DNA from: Phenylobacterium sp. RIFCSPHIGHO2_01_FULL_69_31
GTDB taxonomy: Bacteria; Pseudomonadota; Alphaproteobacteria; Caulobacterales; Caulobacteraceae
Assembly: GCF_001824475.1 (NCBI RefSeq)
Contig: NZ_MHXN01000007.1
Span: forward strand, 193,611-257,610
DNA length: 64,000 nucleotides
Reading direction: 5' to 3'
The position numbers were made by a program, and so were the translations under genes. Positions 39,193 through 46,616 of the stretch are shown here, piece by piece. Under the pieces are notes generated by a model, which made no database searches, was not told the origin of the DNA, and was given only the letters and a program-made list of their open reading frames with translations. The stretch's first letter is position 1, and every line of letters begins with the position of its first letter.

Positions 39193-39903
39193 ATGGCGGA
39201 CAAGGTTTGCAAGGACGCTGTCGAGGCGCTCGCGGGTCGGCTCTTCGACGGCATGACGATCATGGCCGGGGGCTTCGGTCTCTGCGGCATTCCGGAAAAC
39301 CTGATCGCGGCGATCCGCGCGGCGGGGGTCAAGGACCTGACCGTCGTCTCGAACAACTGCGGCGTCGACGACTTCGGCCTGGGCGTGCTGCTGGCCGGGG
39401 GGCAGATCCGCAAGATGATCTCGTCCTACGTCGGCGAGAACAAGCTGTTCGCCGAGCTCTACCTGTCCGGCAAGCTGGAGCTGGAATTCAATCCCCAGGG
39501 CACCCTGGCCGAGCGCATCCGCGCCGGCGGCGCGGGGATCCCGGCCTTCTTCACCAAGACCGGCGTGGGCACCCTGGTGGCCGAAGGCAAGGAAGTCCGC
39601 GAGTTCGACGGCGAGCTCTACGTCATGGAGCGCGGCCTGACCGCCGACCTGTCGATCGTCAAGGCCTGGAAGGGCGACGAGGAAGGCAACCTGATCTACC
39701 GGATGACCGCGCGGAACTTCAATCCGATGATGGCGACGGCCGGCAAGGTCTGCGTCGCCGAGGTCGAGGAGATCGTCCAGACGGGCGCGCTGGATCCCGA
39801 CAACATCCACACGCCGGGAATCTTCGTCGATCGCATCGTCGAGGGAATGCACGAGAAGCGCATCGAGCAGCGCACCGTCCGCAAGCTTGAGGGAGCCGCC
39901 TGA
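39193..39903 (+). CDS. scoA: Succinyl-CoA:3-ketoacid CoA-transferase subunit A
   Basis: A 236-residue alpha subunit. The family signature [19 protein letters not shown] is near residue 20 and [14 protein letters not shown] follows. With subunit B it moves CoA from succinyl-CoA to acetoacetate, in ketone-body use. The ATG at 39193-39195 gives the usual subunit length, and the upstream extension is not conserved. The stop overlaps the scoB start by one base. It is divergent from the antiporter gene with about 108 bases between the starts. Confidence 0.93.
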   Translation: MADKVCKDAVEALAGRLFDGMTIMAGGFGLCGIPENLIAAIRAAGVKDLTVVSNNCGVDDFGLGVLLAGGQIRKMISSYVGENKLFAELYLSGKLELEFNPQGTLAERIRAGGAGIPAFFTKTGVGTLVAEGKEVREFDGELYVMERGLTADLSIVKAWKGDEEGNLIYRMTARNFNPMMATAGKVCVAEVEEIVQTGALDPDNIHTPGIFVDRIVEGMHEKRIEQRTVRKLEGAA

Positions 39904-40556
39904 TGGCCTGGGACCGCAACCAGATCGCCGCCCGCGCCGCGCAGGAACTGCGCGACGGCTTCTATGTGAACCTGGGCATCGGCATCCCGACCCTCGTGGC
40001 CAACTACATTCCGCCGGGCATGTCGGTGACGCTGCAGAGCGAGAACGGCATGCTGGGCATGGGTCCGTTCCCCTACGAGGGGGAAGAGGACGCCGATCTG
40101 ATCAACGCCGGCAAGCAGACGATCACCGCCCTGCCGTCCTCGAGCTATTTCTCCTCGGCCGACTCGTTCGCCATGATCCGCGGCGGGCACATCGACCTCA
40201 GCATCCTGGGCGCCATGCAGGTGGCCCAGAACGGCGACCTGGCGAACTGGATGGTGCCTGGCAAGATGGTCAAGGGCATGGGCGGGGCCATGGACCTGGT
40301 GGCCGGCGTCAAGCGCGTGGTGGTGGTGATGGAGCACACCGAGAAGTCGGGCGCGCCCAAGCTGCTCAAGGCGTGCACCCTGCCCCTGACCGGCGCGGGT
40401 GTCGTGGACCTAGTGGTCACCGACCTGGGCGTTTTCGACGTCAGCCGGGGCAAGAAGCCGCTTACCCTGCTGGAGTGCGCCCCCGGCGTCGGCGTCGATG
40501 AGATCCGCGCCAAGACCGAGGCGGAATTCCAAGTGGCGCAGACCGCGGCGGCCTGA
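39903..40556 (+). CDS. scoB: Succinyl-CoA:3-ketoacid CoA-transferase subunit B
   Basis: A 217-residue beta subunit. [17 protein letters not shown] and [12 protein letters not shown] contain the active-site glutamate of class I CoA-transferases. The C-terminal half has [20 protein letters not shown]. The ATG overlaps the scoA stop (TGATG). The stop is seven bases from the stop of nrsF on the other strand. Confidence 0.94.
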   Translation: MAWDRNQIAARAAQELRDGFYVNLGIGIPTLVANYIPPGMSVTLQSENGMLGMGPFPYEGEEDADLINAGKQTITALPSSSYFSSADSFAMIRGGHIDLSILGAMQVAQNGDLANWMVPGKMVKGMGGAMDLVAGVKRVVVVMEHTEKSGAPKLLKACTLPLTGAGVVDLVVTDLGVFDVSRGKKPLTLLECAPGVGVDEIRAKTEAEFQVAQTAAA

Positions 40557-40563
40557 GGCCCCC

Positions 40564-41208
40564 CTACCGCCAGCGCAACGCCCAGGGGCCGACAAGGGCG
40601 CCCAGGCCGGCGCTGAGCGCCATGCCAAGGCTGTACCAGGTCGCCAGGAACATCGGCGAGGTCTCGGTGCAGTGCAGGCCATACACCGTCGCCCCGACGC
40701 CGCCGGCGAACAGGCCCGCGGCGGCGCCGGCCAGCCGCAGGCGGGTCGGCGCGAGACGCCGCATCGCCCAGAGCGCGGCCGCAAGGGTCGGCAGCGACAG
40801 CGCAAGGATGTTCACGGGGCAACGCCGCCAGGAATGGCCCAGCCAGACGGCCGCGCGCTCCGACGGTTCGGCGGCCATGAGGGTAGCCGCGCCCAGCCCG
40901 CCCATGACCATCAAGGCCAGCAGGCCCAGGGCCGCGGCGCGGCGCGGCGAGGCCGCAGGCCTGGCGAGGCGTTCGGCGCACCAGAACCCCGCGACGCCGA
41001 GCACGGCGGCGTAGCCGGCCTTCATCCAGAACATCGGCCCCGTCACAGCGGCTGCGAGATCTTGGCGCAGGCCCAGCCAAGACAGCACGACGACCAGCGC
41101 GACAGCCCCGCCGACGAGCGCCGTCAGGGCGATCCGCCGCGACACGACCCCCGGCGAGACCGGCCGCAGGTCGGCCGCTAGCCCCTCGATAAGCCGATCA
41201 GTCTCCAC
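40564..41208 (-). CDS. nrsF: Anti-sigma factor NrsF (DUF1109)
   Basis: A 214-residue integral membrane protein with six predicted helices (first about residues 25-45, last about 190-210). It belongs to the DUF1109/NrsF family that sequesters SigF at the inner membrane. Cys130 (SWRRCPVN) and Cys180 (GLHCTETSP) sit in loops at nearly the same positions as the conserved pair of Caulobacter NrsF that senses heavy metals and redox stress. Cys77 is an additional one. The start overlaps the sigF stop by 11 bases, so the two are coupled. It is convergent with scoB. Confidence 0.92.
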   Translation of the reverse strand: METDRLIEGLAADLRPVSPGVVSRRIALTALVGGAVALVVVLSWLGLRQDLAAAVTGPMFWMKAGYAAVLGVAGFWCAERLARPAASPRRAAALGLLALMVMGGLGAATLMAAEPSERAAVWLGHSWRRCPVNILALSLPTLAAALWAMRRLAPTRLRLAGAAAGLFAGGVGATVYGLHCTETSPMFLATWYSLGMALSAGLGALVGPWALRWR

Positions 41209-41749
41209 GGGCCCCCACCTTCGCCATGAGGGCCTTCAGCGCCCGGTGCAGCGAGACCTTGGCCGCGCCCTCGGTCATGCCGAACCGCGCGCCCGCCTCC
41301 GCCAGGCTCAACCCCTCGATCTTCACGCCGCGCACAAGCTGCTCCTGCCGGGCCGGCAGGTCGCCCAGCAGGCGATCCAGGTCGGCCGCGGCTTCGGCGC
41401 CGCCGTCCGCCTCGGCCCACAGTGTCTCCGCCACCTCATCCAACGGCACGTGGCGACGCACCCGGCGGCGGCGCCAGTGGTCGATCAGCTTGTAGCGCGC
41501 CACCGCATAGGCCCAGGCCGTGAACGGCTGGCTCGGGTCATAGGTCATGCGGCGGCCATGAACAGCCAAGAGGGTCTCCTGCACCAGGTCGTCCGCTTCG
41601 TCAGCGAGGTCTGCGCCGAGCCGGCGGCGGAAGTACACGGCCAGCCGGGCGCTCAACAGGGTCAGCAGCTCGCGCCACGCCTGGCCGTCCCCGGCCTGGG
41701 CGCGCAGCATCAGAGCCTTCAGCCGCTGTTCGACCTCGTGAAACGCCAT
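41198..41749 (-). CDS. sigF: ECF sigma factor SigF
   Basis: A 183-residue ECF sigma factor. Region 2 has ADEADDLVQETLLAVHGRRMTYD and AWAYAVARYKLIDHWRRRR; region 4 has LPARQEQLVRGVKIEGLSLAEAG and GAAKVSLHRALKAL. In Caulobacter, SigF is held by NrsF and released by chromate, cadmium or copper, and then turns on genes at GTAACC-N16-CGAA promoters. A similar motif lies just upstream (41769-41794), so the operon should be self-activating. It is divergent from the bufferin operon. Confidence 0.93.
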   Translation of the reverse strand: MAFHEVEQRLKALMLRAQAGDGQAWRELLTLLSARLAVYFRRRLGADLADEADDLVQETLLAVHGRRMTYDPSQPFTAWAYAVARYKLIDHWRRRRVRRHVPLDEVAETLWAEADGGAEAAADLDRLLGDLPARQEQLVRGVKIEGLSLAEAGARFGMTEGAAKVSLHRALKALMAKVGARGD

Positions 41750-41768
41750 GTCACCGCGTCGGAATGAG

Positions 41769-41794
41769 TTCGCGCCACGCGCGGAAAAGTTACA
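41769..41794 (-). promoter_or_regulatory. SigF-type promoter of sigF-nrsF
   Basis: Minus strand TGTAACT (41794-41788), 15 bases, CGAA (41772-41769). One base differs from GTAACC and the spacer is one base short, so it is a weaker site. It lies about 20 bases before the sigF ATG. Confidence 0.55.
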
Positions 41795-41827
41795 TCGGGG
41801 CGGCGAAGAAAAAGAGTCGGCGAAAGC

Positions 41828-41854
41828 TGTAACCTGCGCCGCGCCGCCCGCGAA
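41828..41854 (+). promoter_or_regulatory. SigF promoter of the bufferin operon
   Basis: Plus strand TGTAACC (41828-41834), 16 bases, CGAA (41851-41854): a perfect match to the SigF consensus. The predicted start is near 41861, about 40 bases before the precursor ATG. Confidence 0.82.
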
Positions 41855-41902
41855 CTAGCTCCTGACTGCGCCGCTGTGGCCGGTCGCAACGAGGAGCTCT
41901 TC

Positions 41903-42184
41903 ATGAAGACCGTTCAAACGACCCTGGCCGCCGCCGCCGTTCTCGCCCTGATGAGCGGCGCCGCCATAGCCCAGGACAACATGGCCAAGAAGCCGGCCGC
42001 CACCGAGAAGTGCTACGGCGTCGCCAAGGCGGGCCAGAATGACTGCAAGGCCGGCGCCGGCACGACCTGTGCGGGCACCTCCAAGGTCAACTACGACGGT
42101 AAGGCGTTCAAGGAGGTGCCGGTCGGAACCTGCGTCACCATGAAGACGCCCAAGGGCACGGGCTCGCTGACGCCCAAGGCCTGA
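41903..42184 (+). CDS. bufA: Bufferin precursor peptide (DUF2282)
   Basis: A 93-residue precursor with a Sec-type signal peptide ([23 protein letters not shown]) and a mature part carrying four cysteines: Cys37 (EKCYGVAK), Cys48 (GQNDCKAG), Cys56 (GTTCAGTS) and Cys77 (VGTCVTM). This is the DUF2282 pattern of bufferins. In characterised systems an MNIO enzyme (DUF692) turns cysteines into 5-thiooxazole, and the exported product binds copper. GAGGAG lies six bases before the ATG. The SigF promoter precedes it and the modifying genes follow directly. Confidence 0.92.
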   Translation: MKTVQTTLAAAAVLALMSGAAIAQDNMAKKPAATEKCYGVAKAGQNDCKAGAGTTCAGTSKVNYDGKAFKEVPVGTCVTMKTPKGTGSLTPKA

Positions 42185-42199
42185 CGTCGCGTCTCGCGG

Positions 42200-43039
42200 A
42201 TGCGCCTCATGACCCAGTCCTTCACCGCGGGCGTCAGCCTGAAACCGCAGCACTATGCGGATGCCCTCGCCTGCCGGGCCGAGGGACTATGGTTCGAGGC
42301 GCATCCCGAGAACTACATGGCCGCTGGCGGGCCACGGCTCGCCTGGCTGGACGCCATCGCGCGCGACCGGCCGGTCTCCCTGCACGGGGTCGGCCTGTCG
42401 CTGGCGGCGGACGAGGCGCCGGACGAAGGCCACCTGGCGGCGTTGAAGCGCCTGGTCGACCGCTACCGCCCGGCCCTGGTGTCGGAGCATCTGGCCTGGT
42501 CGATGCGCCGCGGCGTCTATGCCCCCGACCTGTTGCCCTTCCCGCGCACGCTTCGAGCCCTGTCGCGGATCGCGGACAACGTCGACCGGATGCAGGAGGT
42601 CCTGGGGCGCCGCGTCCTGATCGAGAACCCGTCCCTCTACCTGCCGCTCGGGGGGCACGATCTTGGGGAGGTCGAGTTCCTGGCCGAGCTCAGCCGGCGA
42701 ACCGGCTGCGGCCTGCTGGTCGATGTGAACAACGTCTTCGTCAGCGCGCACAACCTGGGCTATTCGGCCGAGGCGTACCTGGACGCCCTCCCCGCGGCGG
42801 CGATCGGCGAGATCCACCTGGCGGGCCATGCGCCGGACGCGCGCGCCGATCTGCTGATCGACACCCACGGCGCGCCGGTGGCCGAGGCCGTATGGTCGCT
42901 GTACGCAAGGCTCGTCGAACGGATCGGCCCGCGTCCGACCCTGATCGAGCGCGACGACGACATCCCAGCCTTCGATATGCTGATGGCCGAGCGCGAGCGT
43001 GCCCACGGCCTGCTCCTCCGCGAGCCCGTCGATGCGTGA
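42200..43039 (+). CDS. bufB: Multinuclear iron oxidase BufB (DUF692, MNIO)
   Basis: A 279-residue DUF692 protein with a TIM-barrel-like fold. Its probable iron ligands lie in FEAHPENYM, LHGVGLSL, SEHLAWS, ENPSLYLP, LLVDVNNVF, EIHLAGHA and LIDTHG, all His/Glu/Asp rich. MNIO enzymes modify cysteines of bufferin precursors to thiooxazoles using oxygen. The start (ATG 42200) may instead be the ATG three codons later. It is 15 bases after bufA and overlaps bufC by eight bases. Confidence 0.93.
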   Translation: MRLMTQSFTAGVSLKPQHYADALACRAEGLWFEAHPENYMAAGGPRLAWLDAIARDRPVSLHGVGLSLAADEAPDEGHLAALKRLVDRYRPALVSEHLAWSMRRGVYAPDLLPFPRTLRALSRIADNVDRMQEVLGRRVLIENPSLYLPLGGHDLGEVEFLAELSRRTGCGLLVDVNNVFVSAHNLGYSAEAYLDALPAAAIGEIHLAGHAPDARADLLIDTHGAPVAEAVWSLYARLVERIGPRPTLIERDDDIPAFDMLMAERERAHGLLLREPVDA

Positions 43040-43793
43040 CGCCTTTCATGAGCGCTTCCTGGCGGCGGTCGCCGGTGATGCCGCAGCGCTCGCGCCTTGG
43101 TGCGCGCCCAACGCCGCCGAGGCGGGCCTCAGCGTCTATCGCAACACGGTCGGAAAGGGCTGCGCCGACGCCCTGGCGGCGCAGTTTCCGACGGTCGAGC
43201 GCGTGGTGGGCCCGGCGTGGCTGGCCGCCGCCGCGACCGCACATGCCACAGCCTGCCCGCCGCGCACGGCCAGCCTGCTGGCCTACGGCGAGGCCTTCCC
43301 GACCTGGCTGGCGGACTTCCCCCCGGCGGCGGACATGCCGTACCTCGCGGGACTCGCGCAGCTCGACTGGCTGTGGACCTGCGCCCACCTGGCCGCCGAC
43401 GCGCGCCCGCTCGCGCCGGAGGCGGCGGCCGCCCTTTCGCCGGCGGCGTTCTCGACTCACGCCCTCGTCCTGCACCCCGCCACGCGGTTCGCGGACTTCG
43501 AGGACGGGACGCCATCGCTCTGGCGCGCCCTGCAGTCGCCGGACGCCCCGCCGAAGACCCTGGAACTGAACGACGCGCCCGAGGGCCTGCTGCTCGTCCG
43601 CCCCGGCCTCGACATCCGCCATCAACTCATCGGCCCCGGCGAGCTGATGTTCCTGGCCGCCTCCTCGGCCGGCGCCAGTCTCCTCGAAGCCGCCATGGCC
43701 GCCCTGGCGGCCGAGCCCGGCCTCGACCTCTCCACAGCGTTCGCCGGCCTTGTCGCCGCGGGCGCCTTCACCGCCCTGAGGAAACACCCATGA
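43032..43793 (+). CDS. bufC: BufC partner protein (DUF2063)
   Basis: A 253-residue protein. The N-terminal DUF2063 domain (about residues 1-95) contains LSVYRNTVGKGCADALAAQFPTV and a YLAGLAQLDW segment; the C-terminal domain is all beta/helix mix. DUF2063 proteins accompany DUF692 enzymes and are thought to recognise the precursor. The ATG at 43032 overlaps the bufB stop by eight bases, and the stop overlaps the DoxX start by four (ATGA), so translation is coupled. Confidence 0.88.
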   Translation: MRDAFHERFLAAVAGDAAALAPWCAPNAAEAGLSVYRNTVGKGCADALAAQFPTVERVVGPAWLAAAATAHATACPPRTASLLAYGEAFPTWLADFPPAADMPYLAGLAQLDWLWTCAHLAADARPLAPEAAAALSPAAFSTHALVLHPATRFADFEDGTPSLWRALQSPDAPPKTLELNDAPEGLLLVRPGLDIRHQLIGPGELMFLAASSAGASLLEAAMAALAAEPGLDLSTAFAGLVAAGAFTALRKHP

Positions 43794-44251
43794 ACACCCT
43801 GACCGCCCCGCTCGCCGGCGGCGCACGCCCTACCCGCGCCTTTGGCCGCCTGGCCGAGCGCCTGATCCCCGAGGACGCCATCGCGCTCGTCACGCGCCTG
43901 GGCGTGGCGGGGATCTTCTTCCAGTCGGCCAGGACCAAGGTGGACGGCCTGCTGCACATCACCGACGGGACGTACACCCTGTTCCGCGAGGAGTACCGGC
44001 TGCCGCTGATCCCGCCGGACGTCGCGGCCCACCTGGCCACCTGGTCCGAGCACCTGTTCTCCATCCTGCTTGTCCTGGGCCTGTTCACCCGGTTCTCGGC
44101 CCTGGCCCTCCTCGGCATGACGGCGGTGATCGAGATCTTCGTCTATCCAGACGCCTGGCCGACCCACCTCAGCTGGGCCGCGCTGCTGATCTATCTGGTC
44201 GGCCGCGGCGGCGGCGGTTGGAGCCTTGACCGGCTCTTCCGGTTGGACTGA
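43790..44251 (+). CDS. DoxX-family membrane protein of the bufferin operon
   Basis: A 153-residue protein with four transmembrane helices (about residues 30-50, 82-100, 104-120 and 125-145). DoxX family features are GVAGIFFQSARTKVDG and LFSILLVLGLFTRFSALALLGM. DoxX proteins are often found in oxidative or thiol stress systems. It is the last gene of the bufA-bufB-bufC-doxX operon, as in Caulobacter. No metal ligand set is obvious. Confidence 0.88.
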   Translation: MNTLTAPLAGGARPTRAFGRLAERLIPEDAIALVTRLGVAGIFFQSARTKVDGLLHITDGTYTLFREEYRLPLIPPDVAAHLATWSEHLFSILLVLGLFTRFSALALLGMTAVIEIFVYPDAWPTHLSWAALLIYLVGRGGGGWSLDRLFRLD

Positions 44252-44321
44252 GGCTGGCGTCCCTCCGCCCGGCCCCTACGTATTCGCAATGACCCCCGAC
44301 CCCAGAAACCCGGCTTCACCC

Positions 44322-44900
44322 ATGAAAATGCGCCTCGTCGCGGCCCTGGCCGCCACCACTGTCCTCATGACCGGCGCCCAGGCCTCGGCCGCCGCCACCA
44401 AGACCGCCGTGTTCGCCGGGGGCTGCTTCTGGTCGGTGGAGAAGTTCTTCGAAGCCACGCCGGGCGTACTGAAGGCGGTTTCGGGCTATTCCGGCGGCGC
44501 CTCGGCCAATCCGACCTATGAGAACCACGCCGGCCACATGGAGGCGGTGAAGGTCACCTACGATCCGGCCAAGATCAGCTACGCCCAGCTGGTGGATCGC
44601 TTCTATCGCAACATCGATCCCACCGATCCGAACGGCCAGATCTGCGACAAGGGGCCATCGTACCGTACCGCCATCTTCGCCGGATCCGCGGAGGAGCGGG
44701 CCGCCGCCGAGGCGGCGCGAGTCAAGTACGCCAAGCAGCTGGGCGCCAAGATCACCGTTGCGACGCGCAACGCCGCGCCCTTCTACAATGCGGAGGCCTA
44801 TCACCAGGACTTCGCCAAGAAGAACCCGGGCCACTACGAACGCTACCGGATCGGCTGCGGCCGCGACCGGGCGCTCAAGGCGGTGTGGGGAGGCCGGTAG
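44322..44900 (+). CDS. msrA: Peptide methionine sulfoxide reductase MsrA, exported
   Basis: A 192-residue MsrA that reduces methionine-S-sulfoxide in proteins. Catalytic Cys35 is in FAGGCFWSVE, and conserved GYSGG, YRTAIF and AYHQDF follow; further cysteines are in QICDKGP and YRIGCGRD. An N-terminal signal peptide (MKMRLVAALAATTVLMTGAQASA) indicates a periplasmic enzyme. The ATG at 44322 was chosen because it starts the signal peptide; an ATG 33 bases earlier is possible. It follows the bufferin operon by 70 bases and may belong to the same stress response. Confidence 0.9.
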   Translation: MKMRLVAALAATTVLMTGAQASAAATKTAVFAGGCFWSVEKFFEATPGVLKAVSGYSGGASANPTYENHAGHMEAVKVTYDPAKISYAQLVDRFYRNIDPTDPNGQICDKGPSYRTAIFAGSAEERAAAEAARVKYAKQLGAKITVATRNAAPFYNAEAYHQDFAKKNPGHYERYRIGCGRDRALKAVWGGR

Positions 44901-46413
44901 CGGCGTCTCGTGGGCGGGGTGCGAACCCCTCGCCCACGAACATCTCCACCTTGCGTTTGTGGCGGCGGTCCAGCCAGACGCTGGCGATCTCCAGGTCGCG
45001 CGAGGCGGCGAAATCGGCCTGCATTTCAGCCCGGCGCCAGCCCTCGTACGACACCATCAGCACACGGCGGCCGATGGCGGCCGTCAGGGGAGCGGTGGTC
45101 TCCGCCTGGTTGCGCGGCCCCTCCATCAGGAGCCAGCTCGCCAGGGGCGGCGCGCCGAAGCCCAGGCGGTCGCGGCCGTAGTAGCTCATGGCGTAGAACA
45201 GGAAGCGGTTGTTCACCGCGATGGCCGTGAGCCCCGGCTCCCGCGCGGCGCGGTCGAGGATCAGCTCGGTGGTCTGGGACCAGCCGCGCGCGCGCTTCAG
45301 CCCGTTGGCCAGGCCCGCCTTGTCGGCCAGCGCCGGCGACATCACTGCCGCCAGGAAGAAGGCAGCGACCGCGCCCTGTATCGCCACGGCTGCGATCAGC
45401 CACCGCCGCGCGCGCCAGCGCATCAGCCATGCGGCCACCAGGATCGCACCAGCCAGATAGCCCGCGCCGGACCAGTTGGCGTTGGCGCGGCTGATGAAGG
45501 CCTGGCCGGTGACGATGAGCAGCGGCGGCAAGGAGAAGCAGAGCAGGGTCAGGTCGTTCGCGGAGAGCTGGCGGCGCCGCGCGGCCAGCACGACCCCGAT
45601 GAGGAGGACTGCGAGCGGGATCGGCCCGAAGACGCCGAACTGCGAGCCGACGAACGCGCCCATCTCGGTGACGTTGAACAGCTGCACGCCGCTCCAGGCG
45701 GCATTGGCGGCCGTGTGCTGGAAGGTGGCGAAGCCGTGGGTGGCGTTCCATGCCAGGTTAGGCGCCAGGACCGCCGCAAACGCCGCCAGCGCAGCCGCGG
45801 CGGCCGGCAGGGTCCAGGCGGCGCGCGCCGGCCGTGACAGCGCAAGGTGGACCGCCAGGCCCACGACGAAATAGACGGCCGCGTACTTCGACAGGAACGC
45901 CAGGCCGAGGGCCGCGCCCACGCCCGCCGCCAGCAACACGCGTCGCCGCCCGTCGGCCTCCAGGAGATTCACATAGGCCAGTATGGTCACGCCCAGGAAG
46001 AACAGCAGGGGCGCATCGGTCGCCGCGACCAGGGCCGAGAGCTGGATGCCGGGCATCAGGCCGTAGAGCGCCGCCGCGGCCAGGCCCGTCTGCGGTCCGT
46101 AGAGACGCCGCCCGATGAGGAAGACGACCAGCGTGGCGCCCGCCTGGAACAGGCAGGCCGAGAGGCGCACCCAGGCCTCGGCGTCGCCGCCGATCGCCGT
46201 GGTGGCCCAGATGGCCCAGGCGATCATCGGCGGCTTCGAATAGTAACCGAAGTCGAGCGTTCGCGACCAAAGCCAGTACTGGGCCTCGTCCGGATAGAGT
46301 TCCAGGGGCGTGCCGAACAGCGCGATCAGTCGCGCCACGGTCAGCGCCGCGACTAGCAGCAGCGCAGCGCGGAGCTCGCCGTCGGACCCTTGCGGGCTAT
46401 GGCTTTGCGGCAT
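44875..46413 (-). CDS. ArnT-like glycosyltransferase (GT39/GT83 family)
   Basis: A 512-residue membrane glycosyltransferase with about ten transmembrane helices. The first periplasmic loop contains LYPDEAQYWLWSRTLDFGYYSKPPM, the Asp-Glu signature of ArnT/PMT-type enzymes that transfer a sugar from a lipid carrier to lipid A or protein. GAGGG lies five bases before the ATG at 46411-46413. The stop overlaps the msrA 3' end on the other strand by 26 bases. Acceptor and sugar are unknown. Confidence 0.85.
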   Translation of the reverse strand: MPQSHSPQGSDGELRAALLLVAALTVARLIALFGTPLELYPDEAQYWLWSRTLDFGYYSKPPMIAWAIWATTAIGGDAEAWVRLSACLFQAGATLVVFLIGRRLYGPQTGLAAAALYGLMPGIQLSALVAATDAPLLFFLGVTILAYVNLLEADGRRRVLLAAGVGAALGLAFLSKYAAVYFVVGLAVHLALSRPARAAWTLPAAAAALAAFAAVLAPNLAWNATHGFATFQHTAANAAWSGVQLFNVTEMGAFVGSQFGVFGPIPLAVLLIGVVLAARRRQLSANDLTLLCFSLPPLLIVTGQAFISRANANWSGAGYLAGAILVAAWLMRWRARRWLIAAVAIQGAVAAFFLAAVMSPALADKAGLANGLKRARGWSQTTELILDRAAREPGLTAIAVNNRFLFYAMSYYGRDRLGFGAPPLASWLLMEGPRNQAETTAPLTAAIGRRVLMVSYEGWRRAEMQADFAASRDLEIASVWLDRRHKRKVEMFVGEGFAPRPRDAATGLPTPP

Positions 46414-46616
46414 TTCGACCCTCTGAGGCCGCGGAACGTAGAGTGCGCTGCCCGTTCTGCAAGCAAACTGATGCGTATTTGCCTCAGTGTGACAGTGACC
46501 GCTGCACCGTCGCAAAACAGTCACCAACCACCTGATTTTTGGCGCTATAGGGGCGACGAAGACTCAGGGGCGCCTCGGGGGGCCCCTCCGCTTGAGTCTG
46601 TGGAAGGGGTTACTGC

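Noticed and set aside
46433..46456. GGAAC-N15-CGTT upstream of the TonB-dependent receptor
   Set aside because: The spacer is one base shorter than in all eight accepted EcfG sites and the site is about 160 bases from the start codon.
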